A stretch of 48,193 nucleotides of DNA from Candidatus Companilactobacillus pullicola (GTDB lineage Bacteria > Bacillota > Bacilli > Lactobacillales > Lactobacillaceae): assembly GCA_019116025.1 (NCBI GenBank), contig DXCM01000025.1, positions 1-48,193 of the forward strand, read 5' to 3'. The position numbers and the translations under genes are program-made. The notes under the pieces are model-generated. The model searched no databases and was not told the DNA's origin. It worked only from the letters and a program-made list of their open reading frames with translations. Position 1 is the stretch's first letter, and the number at the start of each line of letters is the position of its first letter. Below, one piece after another: positions 24,891-32,700 of this stretch.

Positions 24891-24994
24891 GCCGAAATAG
24901 GCTTGATACTGATATTTTAGATTTTTGAAGTTCTGGTACTTTGATAATCAAAAGAGCGAACCCTATCATAAACGAAAGTACGAGGAAAATAATA

Positions 24995-25693
24995 ATGATC
25001 GTTGGTTTAGCTCAATATTTAAAAGAAAAGTATGGAATTACAATCAACAATATGGATTACTATGATGTGGCATTTACGCATAAGTCATATGTCAATGAGC
25101 ATCCGCACGAAAAGCTCGATTTCTATGAACGAACGGAGTTTCTCGGAGATGCTGTTATGCAACTCTGCGTGTCAGAATATCTTTTCAAGAAGTATCCTGA
25201 TAAACGAGAAGGAGAGCTATCAAAGCTTCGAGCAGCCATGGTCTGTGAAGATAGTTTCAGTAAATTTGCCATCGAATGTCGCTTTGATGAGTTCATCCGC
25301 TTAGGCAAAGGTGAAGAAAAGAATAACGCTCGGCGGCGGCCATCACTGTTATGTGATATTTTCGAAGCCTTTATTGGTGCGTTGTATCTCGACCAGGGTA
25401 AACCAGCAGTTGAAACATTCATCAACCAAGTTGTTTTTCCTAAGATCGAAATGGGATGGTTTGATCCGTCATTCGACCATAAAGCAGCCTTACAAGAGCA
25501 TTTACAACAAAATGGTCAGTGTGAGCTTGAATACCGAGAAGTTTGGAGCAAGGGCCCTGATAACAACCGCACGTACAAGATGAAAGTCTTAAACAATGGC
25601 GATGAGATCGGTGAAGGCGTGGGGCATTCGAAGAAAGCTGCTGAACAGGCGGCAGCCTTAAATGCTTTAAAGAAGCTTCAAATCGAAGGTTAA
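24995..25693 (+). CDS. rnc: Ribonuclease III
   Basis: A 232-residue, full-length enzyme that cuts double-stranded RNA. Residues 45-54 are the signature ERTEFLGDAV. Further catalytic residues appear as D121 and E124 in DIFEAFIGALYLDQG, 76 residues after E45, the same spacing as in the E. coli enzyme. Residues about 158-230 are a double-stranded-RNA binding domain ending AAEQAAALNALKKL. ATG 24995 follows ACGAGG. It stands alone rather than in the chromosomal rnc-smc-ftsY setting, among small-RNA and antisense cassettes, which suggests an element-encoded paralogue. Confidence 0.93.
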   Translation: MIVGLAQYLKEKYGITINNMDYYDVAFTHKSYVNEHPHEKLDFYERTEFLGDAVMQLCVSEYLFKKYPDKREGELSKLRAAMVCEDSFSKFAIECRFDEFIRLGKGEEKNNARRRPSLLCDIFEAFIGALYLDQGKPAVETFINQVVFPKIEMGWFDPSFDHKAALQEHLQQNGQCELEYREVWSKGPDNNRTYKMKVLNNGDEIGEGVGHSKKAAEQAAALNALKKLQIEG

Positions 25694-25728
25694 AGCTAGA
25701 ACTTTTAAATATAACTTACCGTAATTTA

Positions 25729-25760
25729 AGCAAGAATGTGAATGCATCCTTGCTTTTTTA
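25729..25760 (+). terminator. Terminator of the RNase III gene
   Basis: AGCAAGaATG / CATcCTTGCT with a T-run. Confidence 0.65.
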
Positions 25761-25904
25761 TCATTTTTTGCTGAAAAAGGGTAGTCGACAACCCTAGTTA
25801 ATGTTATGCTTGATTTGGTGATGAATCACCTTTTAACGTTATCGAACGTTTGATTTATCCTGTTGCAATACGTTTAGGCATTTTAAAATGTATCTCAATA
25901 CTGT

Positions 25905-26025
25905 TACAATACAGATTCCAAAACAACTAATCGTGCGACTAATACTGTCATTTTAGCTTTTGCCTAAACGTTATCATTTTTATTTCTCGTTTATAAAAAG
26001 TCACAGTTCGCTGCGGCTTTTTTTG
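25905..26025 (+). ncRNA. Candidate small RNA F
   Basis: TACAAT (25905-25910) with a weak -35 (TTTAAA) precedes about 100 bases ending in a hairpin with a TTCG loop (AGTCACAG-TTCG-CTGCGGCT, 25999-26018) and seven T. Confidence 0.5.
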
Positions 26026-26123
26026 TTTGCACACAAAAGGTCTAAGCAATACTAAAAAGAGAGTACTAAATGCACGAAAAGGAATGCTTCTTGAAATTTT
26101 TTATAATTACGTTTATAGAAATT

Positions 26124-26337
26124 ACTGACTTTTGCTTAAATAAAAGTATAATTTGATATTGAATTTAATAGATTTTCATTCTATACTAATACCAGAGACG
26201 TTCAGCGCCTCTTTGGTACATACTTTTATGGCTTTAGAGAGCCAAACTACACTTATCTCAATAATATTTCTTTGTTAATCGACCAACTTTCAAAAGTTGA
26301 TTGCGTATAGTCATCACGTTGGTGGTGGCTTTTTTTA
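26124..26337 (+). ncRNA. Candidate structured RNA G
   Basis: ACTGAC (26124-26129) and TATAAT (26147-26152) with a 17-base spacer. The transcript would fold into AGAGaCG-TTCA-GCGcCTCT, a CAACTTT / AAAGTTG hairpin and a terminator AGTCATCAC / GGTGGTGGCT (26309-26330) with eight T. It is about 180 bases with no reading frame preceded by a ribosome site. Confidence 0.55.
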
Positions 26338-26385
26338 ATAGGTGAAGCATATTGAAAATTGCTTTTGCTATCTTGGGAGAGTAAC

Positions 26386-26540
26386 TTGATAATCTAATGA
26401 ACTAACCGAACACATTAACTACGAGTGTTTCTCGTATAAAGACTTTTCTTGAAATGTAGCAATCTGATAACGTTACGAACAACAATGACAAGAGTCAATT
26501 TTGTACCTTGCAGTACAGTGATTTGATAATCAGATTTGGT
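26386..26540. repeat. 17-base motif cluster upstream of the acidic surface protein
   Basis: TTGATAATCTAATGAAC (26386) and CTGATAACGTTACGAAC (26464) match the motif upstream of the RNase III gene. TTTGATAATCA occurs just before the ribosome site here (26522) and also at 24940. Confidence 0.5.
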
Positions 26541-26558
26541 AGGAAAGAGGATTAACAA

Positions 26559-27260
26559 ATGAATAACAAAGTTCTAAAAAGAATGTTATTAGGTGCTGGA
26601 GTTGCTTTGAGTTTCCTGTTTGCTTTCAACGTTAAGACACACGTCATTAATGCATCCGGGTTCGCAGATGGATTCACAGGCGTTGTAAAACAAGCAGCTA
26701 CGGTAGGCGATGATGATCCAGCGCCACTTGAAGATGACGACGACATTACGACCACTGACGATGATGACGATAACGATAACGAAGAAAATAACAACAATGA
26801 AGAAGAAGAAACTACTACCCAAGCTGAAGAGGGCGAAGCAGTCGCTAACGGGGTTAAGATCACTAACGCTACTAACGATAACGAAAAGAATACAGTAAAT
26901 TACATGGTAGCTGCTGACGATGACCAAATGGAAGAAAATGCATCTACCCAAGCTAAAACTCTCGCTAAACATCCTAGTGCAATCGAAAGTGAACCAATGA
27001 CTGATTACACATTATCGAATCGTAATCATTGCTGGGTCCCGTATTGGTACTGGTACACAATCATCAATAATCAAACAGCCTCATCGATGCCCAAGAAGCA
27101 TCCGACAAACATTAAGACCAGTAAACAAAACGTTAAAAGGTATCAGCAATATGTCAGTAAAAAAGCTAATCATAAAGCATTAGTAATTGTAATTATTATG
27201 GTGGCTAGCATTATTTTCTTCATTGGATTTTTAGGCGTAATGTTCAATCGCTTTGCGTAA
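26559..27260 (+). CDS. Surface protein with acidic low-complexity region
   Basis: A 233-residue protein with a GGAAAGAGG site. It has a signal peptide (about 1-31), then an Asp/Glu/Asn run (about 50-90), an aromatic segment WVPYWYWYTIINN (about 158), a basic segment and a C-terminal membrane segment (207-228). It is probably anchored in the membrane with its acidic part outside. Family not recognised. The His-rich protein at 23.8 kb has a similar signal-charged-anchor layout. Confidence 0.6.
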   Translation: MNNKVLKRMLLGAGVALSFLFAFNVKTHVINASGFADGFTGVVKQAATVGDDDPAPLEDDDDITTTDDDDDNDNEENNNNEEEETTTQAEEGEAVANGVKITNATNDNEKNTVNYMVAADDDQMEENASTQAKTLAKHPSAIESEPMTDYTLSNRNHCWVPYWYWYTIINNQTASSMPKKHPTNIKTSKQNVKRYQQYVSKKANHKALVIVIIMVASIIFFIGFLGVMFNRFA

Positions 27261-27307
27261 AAAGATTTTTTGGAAAGGAAGCAAAGATATTGTTCAGTAA
27301 AAAATTA

Positions 27308-27445
27308 ATGAATATTGCAATTATGATCGTGATCATCTTCCTCTTTCTTGATAAGAAGTGGGAACCTGAATCAGTGTTCCTGATAATCGTAGGGACGATT
27401 GCAGCGGTTGCGTTAGCAATTCTCGAAGTACATAAGCTTTGGTAA
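27308..27445 (+). CDS. Small membrane protein
   Basis: A 45-residue frame MNIAIMIVIIFLFLDKKWEP with a second hydrophobic segment FLIIVGTIAAVALAIL. Two membrane helices are likely. The good ribosome site GGAAAGGAAG lies 25 bases upstream next to TTG 27291, whose frame stops after a few codons; a one-base change in the A-run near 27300 would join them. The gene may therefore be slightly damaged. Confidence 0.45.
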   Translation: MNIAIMIVIIFLFLDKKWEPESVFLIIVGTIAAVALAILEVHKLW

Positions 27446-27471
27446 CGGAATAATAAAAAAGGTGATTATAA

Positions 27472-27576
27472 ATGCATTTGCTAAAAGCATTACTTTATTT
27501 TAGTGCTGCTGGAGTTATGTTGGTTGCACTAATTTGTGCAATTTGGATGATTATTTCTCGTTTTGGAAAGCGATAA
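27472..27576 (+). CDS. Small membrane peptide
   Basis: A 34-residue peptide with an AAAGGTGA site 6 bases before the ATG: MHLLKALLYFSAAGVMLVAL, a single long hydrophobic helix ending in FGKR. It is similar in size to type I toxin peptides, but no antisense gene faces it. It is likely a membrane partner of the preceding genes. Confidence 0.5.
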   Translation: MHLLKALLYFSAAGVMLVALICAIWMIISRFGKR

Positions 27577-27591
27577 GTGATCAATAATTCA

Positions 27592-27627
27592 AGTCTTCTA
27601 GTGTTTCTGCTAGAAGACTTTATTTTT
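27592..27627 (+). terminator. Terminator of the 26.6-27.6 kb unit
   Basis: AGTCTTCTAG / CTAGAAGACT, a perfect 10-base stem with an 8-base loop, then a T-rich run. Confidence 0.75.
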
Positions 27628-27690
27628 TACTTTTAAAATTCAATTATGTATAAATATGTATTACATCTCTACACAAATAAACGCATAATA

Positions 27691-27719
27691 TTGCAAATGT
27701 AATGCAAACGATATACTAT
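27691..27719 (+). promoter_or_regulatory. Promoter of the DinJ-like gene
   Basis: TTGCAA (27691-27696) and TACTAT (27714-27719), spacer 17. The ATGCAAACGATATACT region may also hold the antitoxin's own operator. Confidence 0.5.
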
Positions 27720-27742
27720 TATCAGTGAATGAGGTGATAGAA

Positions 27743-28042
27743 ATGATGAAAACAATCAGTGTACGGGTTGATAGTGAATTAAAAGACAAAAGCAGTAAGA
27801 TTTTGGCAGATATTGGGATGAGTACATCACAATTCGTCAAGATGGCCTTGACCCAACTTGTAAGACAAGGACAATTACCTTTTAACCGGAAGTCTTACGA
27901 AGCTACGGTCATCTTAGGCGATGAAACCGTACAATCCCTTATCGAAGCTCAAAACCGTAAAGCCGAAACAACTTTTGAAGATTTCGATGCAGTAAATGAA
28001 GCACTTAATAAAGCAGACAAGAAACTAAAAGATAGTCTATAA
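27743..28042 (+). CDS. dinJ: DinJ/RelB-type antitoxin, orphan
   Basis: A 99-residue protein starting at ATG 27743 after GAGGTGAT. Residues 1-45 are a ribbon-helix-helix domain of the RelB/DinJ type (KTISVRVDSELKDKSSKILA, then DIGMSTSQFVKMALTQLVRQ, then LPF), followed by a toxin-binding tail. The partner is normally a YafQ/RelE mRNA interferase encoded directly downstream; here a terminator follows instead, so the antitoxin stands alone. Confidence 0.82.
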   Translation: MMKTISVRVDSELKDKSSKILADIGMSTSQFVKMALTQLVRQGQLPFNRKSYEATVILGDETVQSLIEAQNRKAETTFEDFDAVNEALNKADKKLKDSL

Positions 28043-28095
28043 GTACTCAATTGCTAAGAATACTACGACTTATTAAAGAAAAATAAAATCATGAT

Positions 28096-28143
28096 AACAA
28101 AGCCTAATTGAATTGTTTGATCGATTAGACTTTGTTATTTTTT
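28096..28143 (+). terminator. Terminator of the DinJ-like gene
   Basis: AACAAAGcCTAAT / ATTAGaCTTTGTT with a run of eight T. Confidence 0.65.
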
Positions 28144-28322
28144 TAAGAAGTGCATCCCACAACGAATTATTACTTTCGAATACAAAAAGAACAGCACGGG
28201 GTTATAAGTGCTGTTCTGTGTGTGAGTAATGTTTTTGGTGTTGCAGATACAACAACTCTATTGTAACACTCGAAGAATATTACTGATATTACCGGATGCA
28301 TCACGTTATAATAATCTCCACC

Positions 28323-28351
28323 GTGACAAAATCTATGTCCTGAGATATAAT
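28323..28351 (+). promoter_or_regulatory. Antisense RNA promoter, cassette 2
   Basis: GTGACA (28323-28328) and TATAAT (28346-28351), spacer 17. Confidence 0.75.
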
Positions 28352-28357
28352 AAATGT

Positions 28358-28485
28358 GTAAAGAAAAAGAGCTCCATACTGGCATACGGAACTCAAAGTA
28401 ACAGCTACTAAGCAGTTGTTGCTCAAAACGATAGAAACAAACGTTAAAACCGCCTGAGCGTCACCAAACTGTCAGGCGGTTCTTT
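28358..28485 (+). ncRNA. Antisense RNA of intact cassette 2
   Basis: It contains a GAGCTCC / GGAACTC-type hairpin, the conserved core GCTACTAAGCAGTTGTTGCT, and the shared bidirectional terminator ACCGCCTGA / TCAGGCGGT (28449-28480). It overlaps the 3' end of the peptide RNA only. Confidence 0.75.
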
Positions 28486-28599
28486 TTATTGTCGTAAAAC
28501 TTTAATAAGTTCTACGATCTCATGCAGGAGGGCTGCTATGCTTCTGATGAAGCCTGTTACAACCACTAACATGAGTAATAAGAATGGATGCCTTGGCAT
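28486..28599 (-). CDS. Type I toxin-like peptide, cassette 2
   Basis: A 37-residue peptide: MPRHPFLLLMLVVVTGF, then IRSIAALLHEIVELIKVLRQ, one membrane helix and a basic end. Its ribosome site GAAAGGAG is 8 bases before an ATG that sits in the hairpin GGATGCC-AA-GGCATCC. A leader ORF (MRLIMEKLEERSNTDAK, from 28639) with its own GAGGTGAT site overlaps it in another frame. The leader GGCGGTT can pair with AACCGCC of the terminator, a possible 5'-3' closure as in other type I toxin mRNAs. Toxicity is inference. Confidence 0.7.
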   Translation of the reverse strand: MPRHPFLLLMLVVVTGFIRSIAALLHEIVELIKVLRQ

Positions 28600-28693
28600 C
28601 CGTGTTACTCCTTTCTTCAAGTTTCTCCATGATTAGTCTCATGTACATCACCTCGATAGAGACGAGCAACAACCGCCTTTCGCTGTTATCTAT

Positions 28694-28722
28694 ATTATAC
28701 CTTATAAAGCCCGTCATATCAA
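28694..28722 (-). promoter_or_regulatory. Promoter of peptide RNA, cassette 2
   Basis: On the minus strand TTGATA (28722-28717) and TATAAT (28699-28694), spacer 17. Confidence 0.78.
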
Positions 28723-28879
28723 CATTTTCAAGCACTTGTAATCTTAAAAATAAGAGGAGAATACCGATGATGGCCATTAATCTTTCTTGCAAAAGTAAAC
28801 TTTACTTTTATTTACGAAAACATTAAACTAAAACTGTAATAACCATCAACATAATCAGATTTGAGAAGGTGAAATGGAC

Positions 28880-30070
28880 ATGATCAAATATCCTAAAGGT
28901 TCTAAACTACGTTACGAACGTGAAGCATCCGAAAAAGACTTTCTAGAATGGTACCAGAAGCAAGATCAATCTCAATACGAAAAGCCATCCGTAACTGTTG
29001 ACTTGATCGGGTTACGCTTCAATACCACGACCAATCACTTACAGGTCTTAATGGTCAAACGGATCGCTAATCCAGAACGAGGTAAGTGGGCTTTACCAGG
29101 TGGCTTTATCAAGCCTAACGAAACGACTTATGATGCCGTTAAACGAGAAGTCAAAGAAGAAACTAACATTGATATCGATAAAGACCGGATACAGCTGCTA
29201 CCGCTAGTATCAACGCCTAACCGTGATCCTCGGATGTGGGTAATGACGAATCCGAATATCATTCTATTTACGCCTGATGATCAATTAAATTTAAAAGCTG
29301 GTGACGATGCCCAGGAAGCTAAGTTCTTTGACGTTACTACAAACTACTTTGGTCAACCAGTAATCGAAGGACTGAACACTGACCAAATTGCTTTTGACCA
29401 TTGTGCGATGATCGTGGATGCTGTTCATCAGCTCCAAACCGATTTACAGCTTAAAAACTTCGAGAAAATCTTACCAATGCTACCGAAACAGTTCATTCTG
29501 ACACAAGCATTAGAACTCTTCAAAGCAATTGATTTCCCTCGATTTAGGAATTATGATAACTCAAACATTAAACGCATCTTAAAGGATCATATTGAGCAAG
29601 TCAGCACGCTTAAGCTCGACGGCATCCAAAAACCCTTTGGCTTATATGCACTAACTAAGTCTAGCTCACAAGAAGAAAAAGAAGATCCATATTATCATGC
29701 CTTAGAGGTCGTTATTCCAATCAAGACCAAAGATTGTGTTCCAACGATTTATTGCATCTTGTTCCGAACAGGCTATGTCTATTCCTCAGTTGCAATGTAT
29801 CCGGCCAATCAAAATCCAAGGTACAATTTATCTCCTAAAATCGCTGGCGAATGCTTACCGGCAATCAAAGCATTTAACGATAAAGAATATAAAAATTATT
29901 CACTCGATAATCCAAACTCACCGTTAAATCAAAGCATTGTTGCTGATCTTAAAAAGTTACTAGCACAAGTACCTAATTATCGAATTTTTGAAAAAGAATA
30001 TAAAACTCAAAATGTAATTGACTTGTGGAACGAAACATACGGAGAGAAACACAATGACAACGTGGAATAA
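28880..30070 (+). CDS. Nudix domain protein with NrtR-like winged helix and extra C-terminal domain
   Basis: A 396-residue protein (ATG 28880 fits GAAGGT better than ATG 28874). Residues about 38-150 are a Nudix domain; the Nudix box GGFIKPNETTYDAVKREVKE runs into ETNI at about 74-96. Residues about 195-245 resemble the winged helix of NrtR regulators (LPKQFILTQALELFKAIDF). NrtR senses ADP-ribose and represses NAD genes, or the enzyme hydrolyses ADP-ribose-type nucleotides. About 145 further residues, not part of NrtR, form an unknown domain. The downstream XRE gene overlaps its end. Confidence 0.75.
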   Translation: MIKYPKGSKLRYEREASEKDFLEWYQKQDQSQYEKPSVTVDLIGLRFNTTTNHLQVLMVKRIANPERGKWALPGGFIKPNETTYDAVKREVKEETNIDIDKDRIQLLPLVSTPNRDPRMWVMTNPNIILFTPDDQLNLKAGDDAQEAKFFDVTTNYFGQPVIEGLNTDQIAFDHCAMIVDAVHQLQTDLQLKNFEKILPMLPKQFILTQALELFKAIDFPRFRNYDNSNIKRILKDHIEQVSTLKLDGIQKPFGLYALTKSSSQEEKEDPYYHALEVVIPIKTKDCVPTIYCILFRTGYVYSSVAMYPANQNPRYNLSPKIAGECLPAIKAFNDKEYKNYSLDNPNSPLNQSIVADLKKLLAQVPNYRIFEKEYKTQNVIDLWNETYGEKHNDNVE

Positions 30071-30287
30071 CTTCAAGAAAGAAATTAATTCAATCGACCA
30101 AGCGGAAATGTCACTACTCGATCAGTTAGCTTTGCTACACGTAGAAAGAGTTAGGAAAGGAATTTCTCAGGCGGAACTTGCTAAGAGAATCGGGATGTCT
30201 CAATCACAACTAGCAAAGATCGAGAATTTGGGTTCAGTGCCTTCAGTTAAGATACTAAAACAATACGCTAGAGCACTAGAGGTCTAA
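30054..30287 (+). CDS. XRE-family regulator
   Basis: A 77-residue protein from ATG 30054 with a GGAGAG site, overlapping the Nudix gene by 17 bases. The helix-turn-helix is clear: RVRKGISQAELAKRIGMSQS, then QLAKIENLGSVPSVKILKQY. The overlap implies joint translation with the Nudix protein, as with HigA-like partners of enzymes or regulators. It probably binds DNA upstream of this pair. Confidence 0.8.
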   Translation: MTTWNNFKKEINSIDQAEMSLLDQLALLHVERVRKGISQAELAKRIGMSQSQLAKIENLGSVPSVKILKQYARALEV

Positions 30288-30343
30288 GATCGAAACATTA
30301 AGAACATCATCGACTGGGATGCATCCTCAGCGTCACAATTAAA

Positions 30344-30373
30344 ATGACAATTTCTTGGCTCCTGGGATATAAT
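30344..30373 (+). promoter_or_regulatory. Antisense RNA promoter, degenerate cassette
   Basis: ATGACA (30344-30349) and TATAAT (30368-30373), spacer 18. Confidence 0.65.
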
Positions 30374-30379
30374 AAAAAT

Positions 30380-30500
30380 GTGGGGACATAGAACTCCAAG
30401 CAACAGCTACTAAGCAGTTGTTGCTCAAACGTTTAAATACTAATAACAATTAGCCGTCTAGAACTTAAGTAGCTCTATGTTTTCGTGTAGGAGGGCTGAT
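30380..30500 (+). ncRNA. Antisense RNA of degenerate cassette 3
   Basis: It retains CAACAGCTACTAAGCAGTTG and the following TTGCTC, but the terminator stem is broken (only AGCCGTCTAG is left). Transcription would run on to the terminator at 30575-30607, across the broken peptide gene. Confidence 0.6.
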
Positions 30501-30564
30501 AAGTTTCTAAATGAAATCCTGTTACAACCATTAACACGATTAATAAGAATGGATGTCCTGGCAT
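30478..30564 (-). pseudogene. Broken type I-like peptide gene, cassette 3
   Basis: From ATG 30564, inside the hairpin GGATGCCAGGACATCC, the frame reads MPGHPFLLIVLMVVTGF, nearly the same as cassette 2. Two extra bases then shift the frame; the old frame continues as LSALLHENIELLKF. No leader or promoter remains upstream. Confidence 0.65.
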
Positions 30565-30574
30565 CCAATGTATT

Positions 30575-30607
30575 AACGTTCCTGGTATTCTAGGAACGTT
30601 TTTTTAT
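30575..30607 (+). terminator. Terminator
   Basis: AACGTTCCT / AGGAACGTT with an 8-base loop and seven T. Confidence 0.75.
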
Positions 30608-30732
30608 TTCAAAAAGCATCCTAGCACCTTACCTGACCTAGGTATCACAAATCCGGATGCATCCCATCCTAGGCCAAAAGACTATCTTTAGCCCTTATCC
30701 AGTGTTCTTTGGATAACTATGACCATTCAACT

Positions 30733-31030
30733 TAATCAGCATTAACTTTGAGTTAACATTCCACAACACTTCACTGGTTGCTAGAAATACACACTTGCTG
30801 CAAGCCAAATACCAACACATGCCTGTTTCTAAGCCTTTCAGGATCCAATAGTTCTTAAAGAAACCCCTTGAGAGTTAATAAACGTTAATACTAAGTTAAC
30901 TTATGCTTAACATTTCTATACACGATATTGGATGCATCCCACAATGACTTGCCTTAAATTGATTGGATAAAGTTAACATTTGTTAACAAACAATTAACAT
31001 AACGCAAGATTGCATTAACTTAAATTAATA
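30733..31030. repeat. TTAAC motif array 2
   Basis: About eleven GTTAAT/GTTAAC/ATTAAC copies within 300 bases, in both orientations, as in array 1. A GGATGCATCC palindrome interrupts it at about 30930. Confidence 0.6.
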
Positions 31031-32299
31031 CTATTAATGCTTATTTATGTTTGCTTTGTATCGTACCAGATCCTTTATCAAGTCTTTAATCAGCATGAAA
31101 CCAATGATTACAACAATTATGCATTCAATCCTCAACTACCAAAGACGATCTCAAATAAATAACCGCACTTAATCCTACAGAGCGTGTATAAGCTGCATCC
31201 GTATCGAATAAACCCCCATAGTAGGACAACCGATTTTAAAAGCTCTAAATACATAATTGCTATTATCGAACCATCGCTCAAAAGCTTTCCAATAATAAAT
31301 CGTTCAGCCCAAACTCAGCCTTTGCATCCTTTTCGAGGTGTTCTTCAGTAGGCCTTTGACGTTTGAAAGTGATTAGCTGTTAGTAAGTTTATTGTTTTAG
31401 ACTTATTGCTTTTAATCCATTATCGATTAATAGGGTGTTTGTTAAAGAAACCGGTATTAAGATGGTATTAAAATTAAGATCCAGCTCATTAAAGTAGCCA
31501 TTGCTCATGCTCCTGGGGTGATTAATGTTGTATTGGGCCACTCACTTGCTTTATTCATTACTTTTGCCTTTGTCAGTTCTTTGACTACCAACTTTCAAGC
31601 ATCCAATTCCACTATGCCTTGCTATTTGTCATTGAATGTCCCTCAGAGCCATTTTAAGCTTACATTACATGTAAATACACACAAAGCTTAATAACAAGCT
31701 CTCACAGGCTCTCAGACACTCAAATAGCTTTATTGAATGTTATTACCGTCAACTTCTGCATTGTTCACCAATGGTATCGACTAATAGTAGATACAGTTAT
31801 GTTTCTCATTAGAAAAAGGGGCCTTGATGCTTATATCGATGCCAGTTGAATTAATTCGAAATATAACTATATGTTTACCATTCAATATAAGTTCGAGTGT
31901 TCGAGCAATCGGTCATTATTGGAAAACTTTGTTTAAAAGATTCTACTCAAGAAGACTTACTCAGTCTGGCTTTTGTTCTCCATACTAGGGTAGCAAGTAT
32001 AAGTCGTTGATTTCATCTTAAGCCAATCTGACTAGCACAGCGCCACTTATTCGATGGTATGAGTAATCAGGTATAGGATATCTGATATATAGAAAGACTA
32101 ATTAGAATAGTAGAAGCGTAATACTATGTTAAATGAGTTATTAAATAGGTGTTCGTTAGAATTATTGAATTTTAAAACTGCTATAGATTAGATATGTTCT
32201 CTATGATGAGATTTAATACAGAAGGAGATGTTTAACGTAATAGGTATTTCTATGTATAAAGCAAAGTATATTTTTATTCTTTCTCAATATATAATAAAT

Positions 32300-32330
32300 G
32301 CCTATCTACGGGATGCAGATAGGCTTTATT
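32300..32330 (+). terminator. Hairpin with T-rich end
   Basis: GCCTATCT / AGATAGGC with a 9-base loop followed by TTTATT. A TATAAT box lies only 5 bases before it, so the transcript it would end is unclear. Confidence 0.45.
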
Positions 32331-32700
32331 GGATGTATTTTCATTCCTAGTATATATCGTTATATTTTTACTAGGTTCATATAGACTAGCTTTTGTCTAA
32401 ATTGTATTCATTTTGTAACAGTTTGTTTTCTTTCTTTGCTGTTTTGTTCTCTTTGCCTTAGGATAGCAAGACTTGATTAAAGGCGTTTATTTGCCATTTA
32501 CAGTTTACTTGGAGATAGATTCTACAATTGCTTTGCCGTTTACTTTGCTTCGTGCTGTTGAACACTGAAGCACATCTGGTGGTAAGTTAGGTTATCTTCG
32601 CTAGAATAGATCTACTGGATTGCCACCTAGGATATCAGGTCTTTTGCGGTGAAACAAACTTACAGATTTAGACAAACTTCCAAGGCGTGTCGTAAACCCT

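Larger units (their letters stand above)
24128..24994. other. Gene-free stretch before the RNase III gene
   Basis: About 870 bases. It contains a terminator at 24163-24190, a TTAAC array (24203-24388), an AT-rich part with TTGACA at about 24600, and copies of a 17-base motif (24728-24890). It could be a replication or partition site, or the regulated leader of the RNase III gene. Confidence 0.5.
25694..26558. other. Gene-free stretch after the RNase III gene
   Basis: About 865 bases holding a terminator (25729-25760), two structured candidate RNAs (25.9-26.34 kb) and a 17-base motif cluster (26386-26540). Confidence 0.55.
30288..32700. other. 2.4 kb without an intact gene
   Basis: The stretch contains an antisense RNA and broken peptide cassette (30344-30600), a terminator, TTAAC array 2, and at 32300-32330 a hairpin GCCTATCT / AGATAGGC with a T-rich end. 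No reading frame with a ribosome site is seen from 31.05 to 32.7 kb. Its length, repeats and position next to the Replic_Relax gene make it a candidate for origin or partition functions. Confidence 0.5.

Noticed and set aside
26552-26972. Two minus-strand frames rich in Ser/Val opposite the acidic protein gene
   Set aside because: They are the mirror of the Asp/Glu codon run and have no ribosome site.
28520-28792. 90-codon minus-strand frame over cassette 2 as the main product
   Set aside because: Its upstream part covers the promoter. From the leader ATG at 28639 it may be translated as a leader ORF, but the hydrophobic 37-residue frame with its own ribosome site is the better toxin candidate.
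31040-32290. Hidden genes in the long gap
   Set aside because: No frame of useful length with a start and ribosome site is visible on either strand; short words resembling coding sequence are interrupted by stops.
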